DNA from: Homalodisca vitripennis
Taxonomy: Eukaryota; Arthropoda; Insecta; Hemiptera; Cicadellidae
Direction of reading: 5' to 3'
NCBI RefSeq assembly: GCF_021130785.1
Contig: NC_060214.1
Span: forward strand, 45,817,001 to 45,881,000
DNA: 64,000 bases
In this document: positions 12,962 to 23,829 of the stretch, piece after piece
Position numbering within the stretch: the first letter of the stretch is position 1
Layout of the letters: each line of letters begins with the position of its first letter
Translations under genes and position numbers: made by a program
The notes under the pieces: generated by a model
Databases searched by the model: none
What the model saw: only the letters and a program-made list of their open reading frames with translations
Told to the model about the DNA's origin: nothing

Positions 12962-13262
12962 TAAAATGCCAAATAAAAACTGAACTACTGTAATTAGATA
13001 ACTTGTTGACAGCAATGCTTCAGAGACACTGATTAACTCGACAGGAATGATATGACCTTTGTCCATTTGTAATTCCCAAGCTTAGACCTGTCTAGTGAAA
13101 GCTCCATGCTCAACAAACTGAAACCTGTAGACCAGATGATTAATAACACAATAATGTTTCTCATAGGCTAGTGACCTTTGTCTCTTTAAACCTTCCTGCT
13201 GACTGGAAAACACCAAGTACAGATTCATAAGTAATCAGAGAAAGTGACACATAAGTTTTATT

Positions 13263-13709
13263 CATTGTAATAAAAACTGGTAAATTTGTACTAATGAAAC
13301 CAGCTTAAAAATAAATTGTTTATTTTATTTTAATTGAACATTTAAAAAATGCTAAAAAATTAGTGTAACACACTTTGTGGCAAGAACCATGTTAAAATTA
13401 CATTGTTGAACATCAGTAAATTTTCAATACTAAAAATGCTCTATTTTCTGATAGAATAATTCCTTTGAGATGCGGTTTGTGGCATTCAATTCAGTAAGCT
13501 ATTACCTTTAAAATTATGTATCACAAGGTATAGGCTTCCATTAAGAATATTCACGATACCCTCGGCAGGACGTCCCCCGTTGGTGTGACATAACAAAACA
13601 TTGTTCCAAAAAGTAGATGCCCAATCTCTATCACGATTGTAAGAGGTTTCAAATTTATATTTAAATTATTAAAGGATATATTTGGGTGTTTCCAGACATA
13701 ATATACACC

Positions 13710-13712
<3 letters not shown>
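13263..13712 (-). repeat. Right terminal inverted repeat of mariner copy 1
   Basis: 450 bp, inverted relative to 11341-11788. It lies upstream of the transposase, so the promoter is probably here or in the roughly 300 bp between it and the start codon. It is followed directly by a TA microsatellite. Confidence 0.93.

Positions 13713-13761
<49 letters not shown>
13713..13761. repeat. (TA)n microsatellite flanking mariner copy 1
   Basis: About 49 bases of pure TA abut the right end. A shorter TA run (about 11324-11340) abuts the left end. This is consistent with insertion at a TA inside one pre-existing tract. Confidence 0.95.
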
Positions 13762-13764
<3 letters not shown>

Positions 13765-13819
13765 TATATTTATTTATTTATTAATCTTATGACTTATTAA
13801 CTTAATAAACTGTATTTAT

Positions 13820-14070
13820 TTCTTTCCACCACAGCAGGCTTTCACATCGCTTGTGGGCGTATAATTAATGTTCAAGCAATAAAATAACACTCCTGTAATA
13901 ATAAACTCCAGACACACATCTGCTCCACTTAGACTAATCCTCTTCAAATGCCGCAAGTAGAAAACACCTTTGAAATTGACAAACTCAATTTACAGTTTTA
14001 AGTTTTATATGTTAGTCTACCTTTCCTTGGTTTGAGAGTTTATTTAAATTTAAATGAGTAGTTACTAACT
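13820..14070 (+). repeat. Block R, copy 1
   Basis: caagcaataaaataacac, tctgctccacttagact, caagtagaaa, acaaactcaattta and gtctacctttccttgg recur in order at 23550-23700, 27945-28140 and 41980-42190. The M block that follows R in the other three copies is not recognisable here. Confidence 0.65.
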
Positions 14071-14639
14071 GTATTAGGTTGTAAATAATACAAATATGTA
14101 AATATATTTTACTCCAATTTTGTTGTAAAAATTTATTACTAAATAACTTGCAATATTTATGTGACGTAAAGGAAATTTTGCGTATAAATACTGTCTTGCA
14201 GTTTAATTAAATGTCAGTAAGTGATTTTCCCCTAAATTTAATGATTTTCCATACCACAACAGTTCATATATTATAACACGTAATATGTAGTTTATCTAAG
14301 GAAAGTTGGATGCTCAGTTATAATTTAGTTGGTATTTGTAGGCGCGTCCAAGGTACGCATATATATCACACACAACGACATGTATTGCTCCACTTGTTTC
14401 CTCAAAATCACATTTCACACTTTAGAGAGGTTAGTTCTCTTCTACTGGTTTCCCTTTTTACTAAAAAAAGTAACATTTACATTTCTAAATATTGTGGATG
14501 AAAGTTATCAAAACCTGTGACTAGAATAAAAATGTCATTTATGTTTATCTGTCAGCGACAATATTTATGAGTGGAGTTATCTGTAGACTTTACATTTCAT
14601 ACGAGGTTTCATAACTTTTTTCTCCACATGAAGTTTAAT

Positions 14640-15330
14640 GATCGACATGACTCTCCAAAAGATTTAGCCAAGCACTAGTAATGTTTTTAATATTTTAGCA
14701 ATTGAATAAATAGGAGATACCACTCCCTTTTGACTATAACTGAATCAACGACATAGAGTCATGACATAAAGCGATTTGTATTGGACGTAGTGCAGTCTTT
14801 TCTCTGCAAGTGACCTGCGCGTGTTTGCATTCTCTTATTTCTCATTTACAACAAAAACAACTAGTTTAGTTTTTAATTGTATAACAGTTACGGGGAGTAT
14901 CATAAATAACTGAGTTGCTTTCTTCTACGCAACAATCAGTTTAATTTTTTATATTTACCTTGAAATCATAAGTATTCTCATTCCACTTCATATCTTTTTA
15001 GCATATTATATAAAATGTAATAAAATAAAAAAAATCATGTTTACTTTTCAGAGATCACTATAATCACACAACCGTCAGTGCATATGTTGAAATACTTAGA
15101 ACCATAAAGATATATTAAATAAAGGTGTGCCCAGAAGGCACTGTCAGGAAGAACGATGTAAGTGATGCGAGGGGAATCTGCGAGTTACAGATTGTGTTCT
15201 CTCTCCAACTGTCATATTTTGATTGCATCGTTGAAAACAGATTTTCCCTTATCGAAATACTTTGTCACGAATCTTATTCATATGTAGAGCTGTTCAAGAG
15301 GAAGGTATATGACTGGTTACTTCGCATCGG
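14640..15330 (+). repeat. Block S, copy 2
   Basis: The best conserved block of the array, matching 31040-31705. More than 30 consecutive bases are identical around 15184-15215 and 31594-31625 (gttacagattgtgttctctc and onward). The flanks also align, for example gtgcatatgttgaaata against gtgcatatgttataaat and gaaatactttgtca in both. A 69-codon ORF at 15125-15334 is broken in the other copy. Confidence 0.8.
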
Positions 15331-15965
15331 ATAGGCGGCTGTGGACACGATGTTACAATCTCTGTACACTGAAATGAATTATATTACCCGTTCAATCTAA
15401 CAAAAAAACTTCATTGAAACATCAGATTAGTTAGAGCTGTTGACTCCCAATTATATAAATTACAATATTTTTGTCAAGTTCTCTCATAAGAAATTAAATT
15501 AATAATTTGGTTAAAATATTTGAAGCAGGTGTTAATTTGGAAATAAGTTAAATATCGATCTAGCTTTTTTCCTACGTTAATTTACTCTTTAAACTCAAAA
15601 GGTTATTATAATGTACACTTATAATTTTAATAATTCTCCCCGCAAACAGACTTTATAGTCTATGCAGGGACTATATTCACGTAAGGAAGTAATATCTCTT
15701 GTTAAATGTATAAATAATATGTTTTTGTGAATGAAATATTTTTAAGTTTATAATGTGTATAGTGCAGGAAAAATAAGTCACGTGTTCCGTAAAAATATTT
15801 TAATTTCACATAAAACATTTGCGATTCTTTTTAAATTTCTATTTTTGTAAGAGTTCTTAAGAAGCAAAACTGATTTTAAAACCTTGGCAGTACAATATTG
15901 AAAATTAAAGAATGATATATTACAAGTAGATGATTGTTGCAATAGCTTCTATGTAATTTATCTAC

Positions 15966-16201
15966 ACAAAAACAGTCGGTGACGAAGAAGGTAAAAACGA
16001 ACTCTATACCATTTCGACACCAGAGACACCTAGACTAAAAACTAATGTAATCTAGATGAAGTAGTTTTCTCATTGTCTCATCAGGTAAACTCAATTTTAG
16101 TCTAGGTTGTTGTGATACCGAAACTATGTAAAAAGATTTTGATTTTTGATTTGATGTAGAGAGTTCATTTCTCGAGCTTCTTCGTCGCCGACTGTTTTTT
16201 G
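15966..16201. mobile_element. Foldback MITE with 6 bp target duplication
   Basis: A 236 bp non-coding element. The left arm (from acaaaaacagtcggtgacg, ending cctagactaaaa at 16040) is the imperfect reverse complement of the right arm (from ttttagtctagg at 16095 to cgccgactgttttttg). A roughly 54-base loop separates them, and the right arm carries an insertion of about 30 bases. atctac flanks it on both sides (15960-15965 and 16202-16207), the mark of a transposition event. With no coding capacity it would have been moved by another element's transposase, which I cannot identify. The 6 bp duplication argues against Tc1/mariner. Confidence 0.75.
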
Positions 16202-16504
16202 ATCTACTCCGGATAGATGATGATTTCAGAACGTTAGGCTTTAGACGCTGAATTTAGGGAAAGAGGAAATTAAGGTCAATTTAACATTTGTATTGAATGA
16301 ATGCTTCGCACCATTGCTCTATTTTATGTTTATAAATATTATCAGGAGATTTTATACAGTGTTAAAATGTACATTAGTATAAAGATACCTATTGTCATTT
16401 GTCAGTGTAGGAAAGGAAATGATAAACAAAGGATAAGAGAATGGCAAGTGGTCACATGGCCAAATTCTTCATCATAATAGATCCTCAAATCTTTGCTATA
16501 GTAG

Positions 16505-16620
16505 TACCAGCAATAGTTATCCAAAGTGATATTACCTCAGGCTCCTATACAGCAAAGACTTCACAATAACTGCAACTTCCTACTTCCAAGTACAGGTATA
16601 ACATGTAAACTAAAAACAAT
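16505..16620 (+). repeat. Block A, copy 2
   Basis: ccaaagtgatattacctcag, ggctcc and ctacttccaagtacag match copy 4 closely (caaagtgatattacctgagg, gttct and ctactcccaagtacag) and copy 1 more weakly. Confidence 0.65.
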
Positions 16621-17764
16621 AAATACTATTTTAGCATAGTTCCTATAAGTAAATAGTGAGAATCGGTAAATTTTCAATGATCCTACAAAAGCAGTATATA
16701 TAGTATAAATTAGAAAATTACATTTTAGCGTATGAAGAATAGTGGTAGAAGATTCCTATTTAGAAGGTATCTAATTGTTTTAATATTTCGATGTACCTAT
16801 AAAAAAATAAAACAAAAAATGTAAAAAAAGCCTATGTAAAATGATAATATATTTTACTTAATATAAATATAGCAATTAGTGCAATTTTTATTAAATGAAA
16901 AAAAAACACAAAAATATAGAATTTGACCATAAAAATTAAATAACATACTAAATAGTAAAACTTTAAATACCACAACAAAACATTTTTAACTAATAAAACT
17001 TCTTTCGTAACGATTATGAGCTAAACAAAAGTTCAAAATTTAATAACCCTGAACTGAAAAACTATTAAATTTTATCTTTTATCAGTCACGTAAATAAATA
17101 TAACTAACCTTATAAGTATTTATAAATTCAATGAACTAAACTAAATTACCAATTGCACTTCTGTCCGTGCTAAGCAAGTGAAATTTCAATATTATGAGTT
17201 TAATAAAATGTTACTTTATTTAAATGAATTTGTTTATTTGAAAATCACGAATATTTAATCACATTAGACGACATAGAAACCATGCGTTTTACATTGTTTA
17301 GATATATTCTACAAAATCGTGTTATTTAACACGCTATCAAAAAAAGTTCCTCACAACAAAAACAGAATACACTCATCCCCCATGTAATATCCTCAGAAAT
17401 ATTATCTTATATTCAAGCATTTGATAGTTAGACCATAGTATCAGCAATGAATTCTGTGTGCCAATTCTGTGTGTCAACTTATCACACAATAACAATTTTT
17501 GATATAAGAAAGACACCTTAAATATGTACCCTTATCCACTGCTCAAACAATATATTTACATATTTTTATTTTTAATGTATACTAGTTATATTAACAAGGC
17601 CTTAAATGTTTTGTTCCCAAACTAAATAATAAATTCCTCATCTGTTTTCAATAATCCCCCATTTCGAATGTATAAAGACCATTAACGGATTAATTTAATG
17701 TGTATTTATTTTTGGCTAGTTCCTCAAATTTAAGGTATATGTATCATCTTAGATACCCTTTTTC

Positions 17765-17965
17765 TTTACATGTGAGGGAAAATATATTTCACTGTAAATA
17801 AAAAGTTTTAGGTATATTGAAGGCTGTTATACACAAGTTTATAATAACTTGAACCAAGAGCCCAAACGTTATTTAAACTTGCTTGAAGGATTCGGAGAGC
17901 TAATAATTGTGACAAACTCAATTTTTCTTCTGAAATCCTCTGCGGTAAAGTTTAAATTTAGAAAG
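17765..17965 (+). repeat. Block B, copy 2
   Basis: Shares aagtttataataacttgaa, ccaagagcccaaac, aaacttgctt, gaaggattcggagagctaat and gacaaactcaatt with copies 1 and 4. The ORF seen in copy 1 is broken here. Confidence 0.65.
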
Positions 17966-18129
17966 TACGATTACTTTGTAAATATAGTTTTTTAATAATG
18001 CATAAGGAGTGAGAGAACGTGGTGTCTTAAAATAGCATCATTCTCATTATTATATTATAAATCATCACCATTGTACTTAGGCAACAAAACTTAAACTCGA
18101 TTAGGTGACTTTTAAATGCAAACCTTTTC

Positions 18130-18370
18130 TTTATTTACTTCGGATTAACTTTAGTACTTGTACATAACTTTTAATTTATGGTTTAGTTCGGTGAATATAA
18201 TTAATTATTTACTAAGTAAAATAGCTTAAACTTTAGTTAAGAAGGTCTTAATATTAAAGTTTTCTAAACCAATTCTACGTAAAGTAGACTTAACTTCCCT
18301 ATATTGTAGATTCAAGAAAGCATGAGGATTAAATAGTAAAAACCTGGCCAGTTTGCTTATGTTGAATTTT
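18130..18370 (+). repeat. Block F, copy 2
   Basis: Aligns with 38250-38615. Shared words are tattaaagttttctaaacca against atcaaagttttctttacca, ttgtagattcaagaaag against ttgtaaattcaagaaag, and cctggccagtttgctt against cctggccgatttgctt. Copy 4 is about 120 bases longer here. Confidence 0.6.
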
Positions 18371-18699
18371 TTTTTGTCTGTAAGTATATTTTCGTATTTG
18401 AGTATATTACGTTAACATATATTTTATAAAAAATATGGAAACTAAGCGGATTCTTAACTTAAAGTTTGTTTTAGACATTGGCAGGGTTTTGAATCAAACA
18501 AGATTGTGTACACTTCTCCATTGGTTCCTTGTCGTTTAGTGCAAATGCCATGTTTCCTTTTTTTATTTTTTTTACGTTAATTAAGTAGTAAGTAGTTTGT
18601 TTGTTTTTATATGAACCATTTATAGAAGATGTGCAGGGGGTTAAATTACATGTTTTTTGTATCCCTGGCCTACGTTTGTCAATACGCTTCATCATGATC

Positions 18700-18930
18700 T
18701 ATTTATTTTGACTAGATTCCAGGTAGTTCTTTTTTTGTGTTATTCATTCACCTGAGGAAGATTTCGCATTTCAGATTTTTAAACGTAGTTTTACAGATAT
18801 TTTGTATCACTTAATGATGTCAAATGCTTGGAATAATCCTGCAACTTTCAATAAATATTATAATATTGTAAAATATTTTGTAATTATATAAAGTATAAAT
18901 AATTATTTTAATAATAAAGCTATGAATAAA
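18700..18930 (+). repeat. Block G, copy 2
   Basis: Aligns with 39830-40075. Shared words are attcattcacctgagga against agtcatccacctgagga, taaacgtagtttta against taaacgtggtttta, and aaatattataatattgtaa against aaatattattgtatcgtaa. Confidence 0.6.
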
Positions 18931-19057
18931 TGAACACAACGTTCGATAGCAATATATTATTTAATTGCGTTTGAAATTATTTAGAATATTTGATTTTTAC
19001 CTGCATCAAACTACTCGACTACCAATTAAACTTCTAAGCTCTAAAATGACTTATATA

Positions 19058-19060
<3 letters not shown>

Positions 19061-19108
<48 letters not shown>
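19061..19108. repeat. (TA)n microsatellite
   Basis: 48 bases of pure TA between blocks G and C' of copy 2. It is absent at the matching place in copy 4, so it grew after duplication. Confidence 0.95.
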
Positions 19109-19109
<1 letters not shown>

Positions 19110-19229
19110 TTTAAACTAATTTTTAATCGTTCTTTTCGTAGTATTAACTATATATTAAACAGGAAAATGGATGAAAAAACACTCATTGCTTTATTTAAAT
19201 AAACGAAAGCAATATCACATCGAATAATG

Positions 19230-19420
19230 CCTTATTCTTACAAAGCCGTTATTGTATTTTATCGTTTAAATTGAATAAAATAATATTCCTGTACGTTGAA
19301 AACTGAGAGAGAATTACAGATTGTTTTCTTTCTCAAACTGTGAGGTTGTGATAGCTTCACTGAAGGTAAAGAATGTCTTACTACCGTGTATTTTTGTAAT
19401 ATAAACACTCCCTTCAGTTT
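19230..19420 (+). repeat. Block C', copy 2
   Basis: ttgaataaaataatattcct, attacagattgttttctttc, aactgt and cactgaaggtaaagaatgt align with 40320-40510 (ttgaataaaataatatttct, aaagttatttctttc, aactgtc, attgaaggtaaggtatgt). The core is also distantly similar to blocks S and C. Confidence 0.6.
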
Positions 19421-19659
19421 CGGGTTACATTTTAATACAGAAATAATTTAATAAACGAGACTACGTTCCTTTATAACATTTTTAATATTCAGCTCTATTC
19501 CTTTCATGAGTATTAGATGAGTATTATTGTACAATATATTTCACCATACAAGATTTATTAGTATAACAAGCACTATGTTTTCAAAGTGTACGACACAATG
19601 CACAAGCTTTTGTTTTGATGTGACTAAAACTGGTTAGTGGTTTACATTTATTAAATTTT

Positions 19660-19760
19660 TGAAGTGTATTTTGTCAGGCATCATGTATTTTATGTACTTA
19701 ATATTTCATTCTCTAGACATTCTATGAGATATTACTTTACAGTAACAGACACAGTTTTTT
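19660..19760 (+). repeat. Block I, copy 2
   Basis: gtcaggcatcatgtatttta and ttcattctctagacattcta align with 40720-40800 (gtcaggtataatgtatttta and ttcctattctctagacattt). Confidence 0.6.
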
Positions 19761-20120
19761 AGAGTGGGAAATGATTTCTTTAGCCTATTAAAGGTATTTT
19801 AATCAGTCTTTAATAATTTATTTGATTACATAACATCAAGTCCAAATGTTTATGTTACAGTTTCCTGCTGTGTCGTGTATATGCAGATATTACAATTTTT
19901 AATTCGTGTGTGTTGCAAAATGTGTATAGCTAATTGCGTACTTTAGATGTCCTGCGGACAACATGCACATTGATATCATATTGAAAAGAAATTCTTACAC
20001 ATTTGCAGACAAAATGGAAATTATGAAAACGACTGGGTTTGTTCTTGGCGATGTAAAAATTTTCATTTCAATAAGTAAACTCAATGGATGAAACATGTTT
20101 CGAAACCTCATGCCATCTTA

Positions 20121-20123
<3 letters not shown>

Positions 20124-20182
<59 letters not shown>
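20124..20182. repeat. (TA)n microsatellite
   Basis: About 59 bases of TA, one of the longest such tracts in the window. Confidence 0.95.
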
Positions 20183-20186
<4 letters not shown>

Positions 20187-20689
20187 ATCAAGATGGCTTG
20201 TATATTACGTTTGAACAATAAATGAATACACAAAAAATCATTAACTGATGAAGGATGAATTGGGGATTGTGAGGTTGCATACTAATGCATAATATTACTA
20301 CGTCACATGTAAACACTTATTATTCTTGGATCCCCTTATTTGAAAATTATGTTCTGTAATTTATTCGTCGCTATGGTTACCTTAATCACTAAAGTAAAAA
20401 ATGTTCAATAAATCCCAAGCAGATGCATTCTGTTACTACAAAACATGGCAATGCAAGTATAGAAATGGAGCTTTATATAAAATTAGGCAGACAAAAACGA
20501 TTTTCTCAGTTCACTTGGTCATAATTTTCGCTTACACTCATTCAGTAACATGTTATATAGGTCTTATAATTATCTGCCATGACACTTTGACAGAGCTAGG
20601 GCAATATATATTTATCACCCAAACTAATAGGATAAGGCAAATAGGAAGATAGGGATGTGTGTAGAACGTATTAGGATTAGGGTTCTATA

Positions 20690-20850
20690 ATGAAAGGTCA
20701 ATTTCTTTGTTTGACAAAACGGCAGAAACAAGCCAGAGCAATCACATATCGGTGTTCGCGGTTTCTAGTTGGTGGGAGGGGAGGGGGTGTTATATCACAC
20801 TGTTGTCCAGCTGCACGAAATAAAACATAATTCGTACGCCGTGGTAATTA
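20690..20850. other. Locally G+C-rich patch, no gene recognised
   Basis: Contains ggtgttcgcggtttctagtt and a run of G-rich words (gtgggaggggagggggtg) in otherwise very AT-rich DNA. A weaker counterpart (gtggttttgatagagg, then gtgggaggg) lies at about 9437-9468 in copy 1. It may be a remnant of the duplicated segment's regulatory DNA. No ORF or RNA gene is visible. Confidence 0.35.
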
Positions 20851-21739
20851 AAATTAATACACCGATATAATACATTTAGAACAAAATGAAAATGAAAATT
20901 TACGTGTTCCAGGGTCAGACTACACATGTGTAACAATGAGTTCAAAACACTAAATATCTTATTATTGTGAATCGTATTGTTTTATTAAAAGTTCGATATG
21001 ACAGAAACTAACAAATTCCAAAATATTAAGCATTAAAGTAAATTGTGCAGCGTATTATAACAATAGTTATAGCCCTTGAGCCGAGACCCTCCCAGCACTG
21101 TATAACAACACATCAGTAATTGTTTTGAGACAATTGAGGCATTTTGAAGAAGCAAATAAAAAGTCAGCCTAACTAGTTAAGATGGAGGTAGAAATGAGAT
21201 ATTATCGAAAGAGTTAAAGATATGAAATGATAATTCTTTATTAAATTGTATTTTTCTTTTGTCTTGACACATTTATAATAATCTTTAAGGCATTTTAATC
21301 GATATTAAAACAGCGTGAGCTAATTTTTACAAACCGGTGAATTGGTGAATTTCAGTCTCTTTGTCTTGAACTTTTATAGCAATAAATCGATAAGAGAATA
21401 TTGTTTGAAAGTTATTTGTCATCAGTATTCATTCCAGTGATCAGGACATATTAATACTTGAACAATGATTTGACAATTAATAATAGATTATACAAATAGA
21501 GAATGATTTCAATGTAGTGAAAAACCTTCTTAATTTTTAGGGAACATTTATTTATAAATTTATTTAAACGATTGTTTGCTCCTTATATTAAAATTTAAAC
21601 CTACATAATAAAATAAAACCAATCTATTAGTTTCTGCACGCACCACTGTTAATAATATAACAAGATAATTGTACAAACATTTCTTATATTTATGAATCTT
21701 TACAGGAGTAATGAAATTAATACTGTTTAAATTGAATAC

Positions 21740-21890
21740 AAAAATTTGAGTCTCAAATGTCCAAAAATGGAAAACTTAAGTTTCTGTCTCCTCTTAGTTG
21801 TTTTTGAGACTATTCCCAGCATTACTTGGTCTGGTTAATGGCTTTGTTGGGCTTCAGTTATGTATGTCCATAGTATATTGATTACATGTG
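21740..21890 (+). repeat. Block M', copy 2 (partial)
   Basis: cccagcattact followed by tctggttaatggctttgttg and a tattgatt word align with 10140-10215. The first half of the block is largely lost. The sequence before it (ctgtttaaattgaa) also matches copy 1 at about 10046. Confidence 0.55.
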
Positions 21891-22077
21891 TCTTTTGGCC
21901 ATTATAATAAAATATTGATAACGCATTCAGTTTGCGATTGAAGTGTATACAATATCTAGAAGTGAGAAAGGTATACAAAAATTGATTTGTTAGTTTTCAA
22001 ACATAAAAAATTGGCTTAATTGAGCAAATTAAGAAATCGGCATTGTATTCTTTAGTTACCTGAAGTGTGGGATTGTG

Positions 22078-22084
22078 TATAAAA
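22078..22084 (+). promoter_or_regulatory. TATA-like box, counterpart of the one in copy 1
   Basis: tataaaa within gtgtataaaacatatac, in line with 10394-10402. It is about 140 bases before block P here and about 175 in copy 1. Conservation across two diverged copies is suggestive, but neither copy has a recognisable gene downstream. Confidence 0.25.
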
Positions 22085-22214
22085 CATATACTGGTATTGG
22101 TATTCATGTAACTCTATTCATAATTTTGTTTTCTACGTATCACTAAACTTGATCTTTACCATACTAAAGTAAATTTAAACAATAGGATATCAAAGAAGGT
22201 GATGGGATATACGG

Positions 22215-22460
22215 ACGTATTACTTGCTAATCTATAAAATTCATAATGCGTGTCTGTGTTATTTGGCCAAAAATATGTTACTTATATCTGAAAACAGTGC
22301 TCGTAGATCTCGTACAAGTCCATCTATATTATTAGTTTCAATTCTTCTGAGAGCCTTTCAACTTTTCACATGCCGTCCTAACTGCCCATCTACGATGAAG
22401 ATGTTTTCAATTCATTTCTAATGTCACATGTTTAAATGTCATGTAATTCAGCTTAAATTT
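22215..22460 (+). repeat. Block P, copy 2
   Basis: ttatttggccaaaa, cgtacaagtcc, catgccgtcctaactgccca and cacatgtttaaatgtcatgt align with 10575-10800. A 65-codon frame here uses a different reading frame from the one open in copy 1, which argues against coding. Confidence 0.6.
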
Positions 22461-22589
22461 TGTAATTCCATAGTTTTATCGCTATGATAATTGTAAAAAA
22501 TACGCTATAAGTCAGCTATGTTGTGACACAAAGCCATAAAGCTCAGTGCTCCTTGTATAGAAATAAGGATTTATGTGAAACGTAAAGAC

Positions 22590-22760
22590 AGATGGACAAA
22601 CATTTTATATTTCCATGCCTTCCAGTGGTAGCTTCAATGACGGTTAACCAATATTAAGTTTGCTTTATTATCGTCGTAAACATCAATTACTACATCGTAG
22701 ACTCTTTTCTATCACAAGAACAAATAGAAAACGGGTTCATTAATATTGTGACAACACAAA
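22590..22760 (+). repeat. Block P2, copy 2
   Basis: gacagatggacaaacatttt, atttccatgcc, tacatcgtagactc and tttctatcacaag align with 26000-26150 (ggcagacgaaaaattatttt, tttccatgcc, tacatcatagatcc, tttcatttttttag). Confidence 0.5.
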
Positions 22761-22764
22761 ATTT

Positions 22765-22920
22765 ATTTCTGCAACAGCTACCAATAATTTTTAACACTGT
22801 TCCTGAACAGTTTCCAACGGCCAGCACATCGTATATCTTCAAACTTGTAACATATTACACATGGGTGGGGGTAGGTTACTTTGTTACCTGTTGATATGTC
22901 ATTTGATTAATTTTCATTCA
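22765..22920 (+). repeat. Block Q, copy 2
   Basis: tctgcaacagctaccaat, aacactgttcctgaacagt, aacttgtaacatatta and gttactttgttacctgttga recur near 26160-26320 and 40855-40985. actgttc-ct-gaacagt at 22796-22811 is a perfect 7-base palindrome around two bases. It is nearly kept in copy 3 (actgttcctgaacggt, 26199-26214) and reduced to its second half in copy 4. Confidence 0.65.
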
Positions 22921-23549
22921 CTTAACTTTGCTTTTAGCTTAGCTCTTTAGACTCCAAGGGTACACAAAATCTTCTGAAATACGGTTTTTATAACACAACT
23001 ATTTTGTAAATATTTATTTTATTTATAATATCATTTGTTCGTGTATTTTTGGTGCATTTGTTCTATGTCACTATTGTATGTATATAATTTTAATTGGAAT
23101 TTTTGAACTCTAAAAATTTGTTGTTTGTTCTGACTTTCCATCGTTTAATCACAGTACAACAATTTAAATACATTTGTTATTGATGTAAAATATACCACTT
23201 AAATAAAGAGATTAAAAAGTTCATGACACAAAAATAAAATTATATTTACAGTATTGTCAGGTTTTAAATACTTAACAGACTTAAAAATCAAAATAGGCTT
23301 CATCTGATAATTGTATATAATTATTTAGAGTAATTATGACTTGATTTTTTAGTAAAATTGAAATTGAAACTTTAAACATATATCGTTTTTATAGTGTACT
23401 TAAGTATAATGGCTTTATATAGGGTTGACTCACTAATATATGTTTATTGTTTAAAGAAAACATATCAAATACTTAAAACTATATAAATTTGAAACTACAA
23501 CTACTATTCTAATGTATTTGATAACTATACGAATTTCCTTCACAACAGG

Positions 23550-23700
23550 TTTATTATCATGCTTTTCGACCTTAATAGTGTATAATAAAAGGCTAAGCAA
23601 TAAAATAACACATAACTTAAGTCACTAATCTGTTCCACTGGGACTTCACTTTATGAGCTTCAAGTAGAAACTAACACTTACATTTTTAAACTACCTATTT
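23550..23700 (+). repeat. Block R, copy 2
   Basis: aagcaataaaataacaca, ctaatctgttccactgg, gacttcact and aagtagaaact match blocks R of copies 1, 3 and 4. Confidence 0.65.
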
Positions 23701-23829
23701 TTCTTATTAATTTTTTAAATATTTTAAACTAATCTCTTTTGTTAAAGGGATATACTTAAATTATATTGGGTTATTTTGAGTATAATGTATTAGGTTACAA
23801 GTAAACCAGATATTTAAATACAATTTAAT

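Larger units (their letters stand above)
11341..13712 (-). mobile_element. Mariner-like transposon with long inverted repeats, DD41D transposase (copy 1)
   Basis: A complete 2,372 bp element of the Tc1/mariner superfamily. It begins tagggtgtat (right-end counterpart cagggtgtat) and ends atacaccctg. TA flanks both sides, as expected for this superfamily, although the surrounding TA microsatellite makes the target duplication impossible to prove. The inverted repeats are about 450 bp, far longer than the roughly 30 bp of classic mariners. One gene, on the minus strand, fills the interior. The catalytic spacing of 41 residues between the second and third Asp resembles the DD41D (rosa/Visitor) group of the superfamily; this assignment rests on spacing alone. 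The element sits between blocks Q and R of tandem copy 1, so it arrived after the segmental duplication. The two inverted repeats differ at roughly 15 places by eye, so it is not brand new. Confidence 0.93.
5330..14070 (+). repeat. Tandem copy 1 of a diverged ~10 kb segment
   Basis: Blocks shared with the other copies occur in this order: N (5330-5920), A (6490-6660), B (7490-7700), C (8290-8400), D (8860-9175), M' (10075-10230), P (10575-10800), Q (about 11090-11190) and R (13820-14070). The mariner element at 11341-13712 splits Q from R. The S block of copies 2 and 4, expected between N and A, was not found here. Similarity is by eye, with many substitutions and small indels. The + strand sign means only that the blocks run in the same direction in all copies. 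Boundaries are approximate because only the best-conserved blocks can be aligned without software. Confidence 0.65.

Noticed and set aside
11341..13712. Classification as a classic DD34D mariner or DD34E Tc1
   Set aside because: Counting residues between the second and third catalytic positions gives 41, and the third is Asp, not Glu.
15125..15334. 69-codon ORF starting at a GTG
   Set aside because: It sits in block S. The highly similar second copy at 31.5-31.7 kb breaks the frame.
20670..20690. ttaggattaggg as an insect telomere remnant
   Set aside because: Only two imperfect TTAGG units are present.
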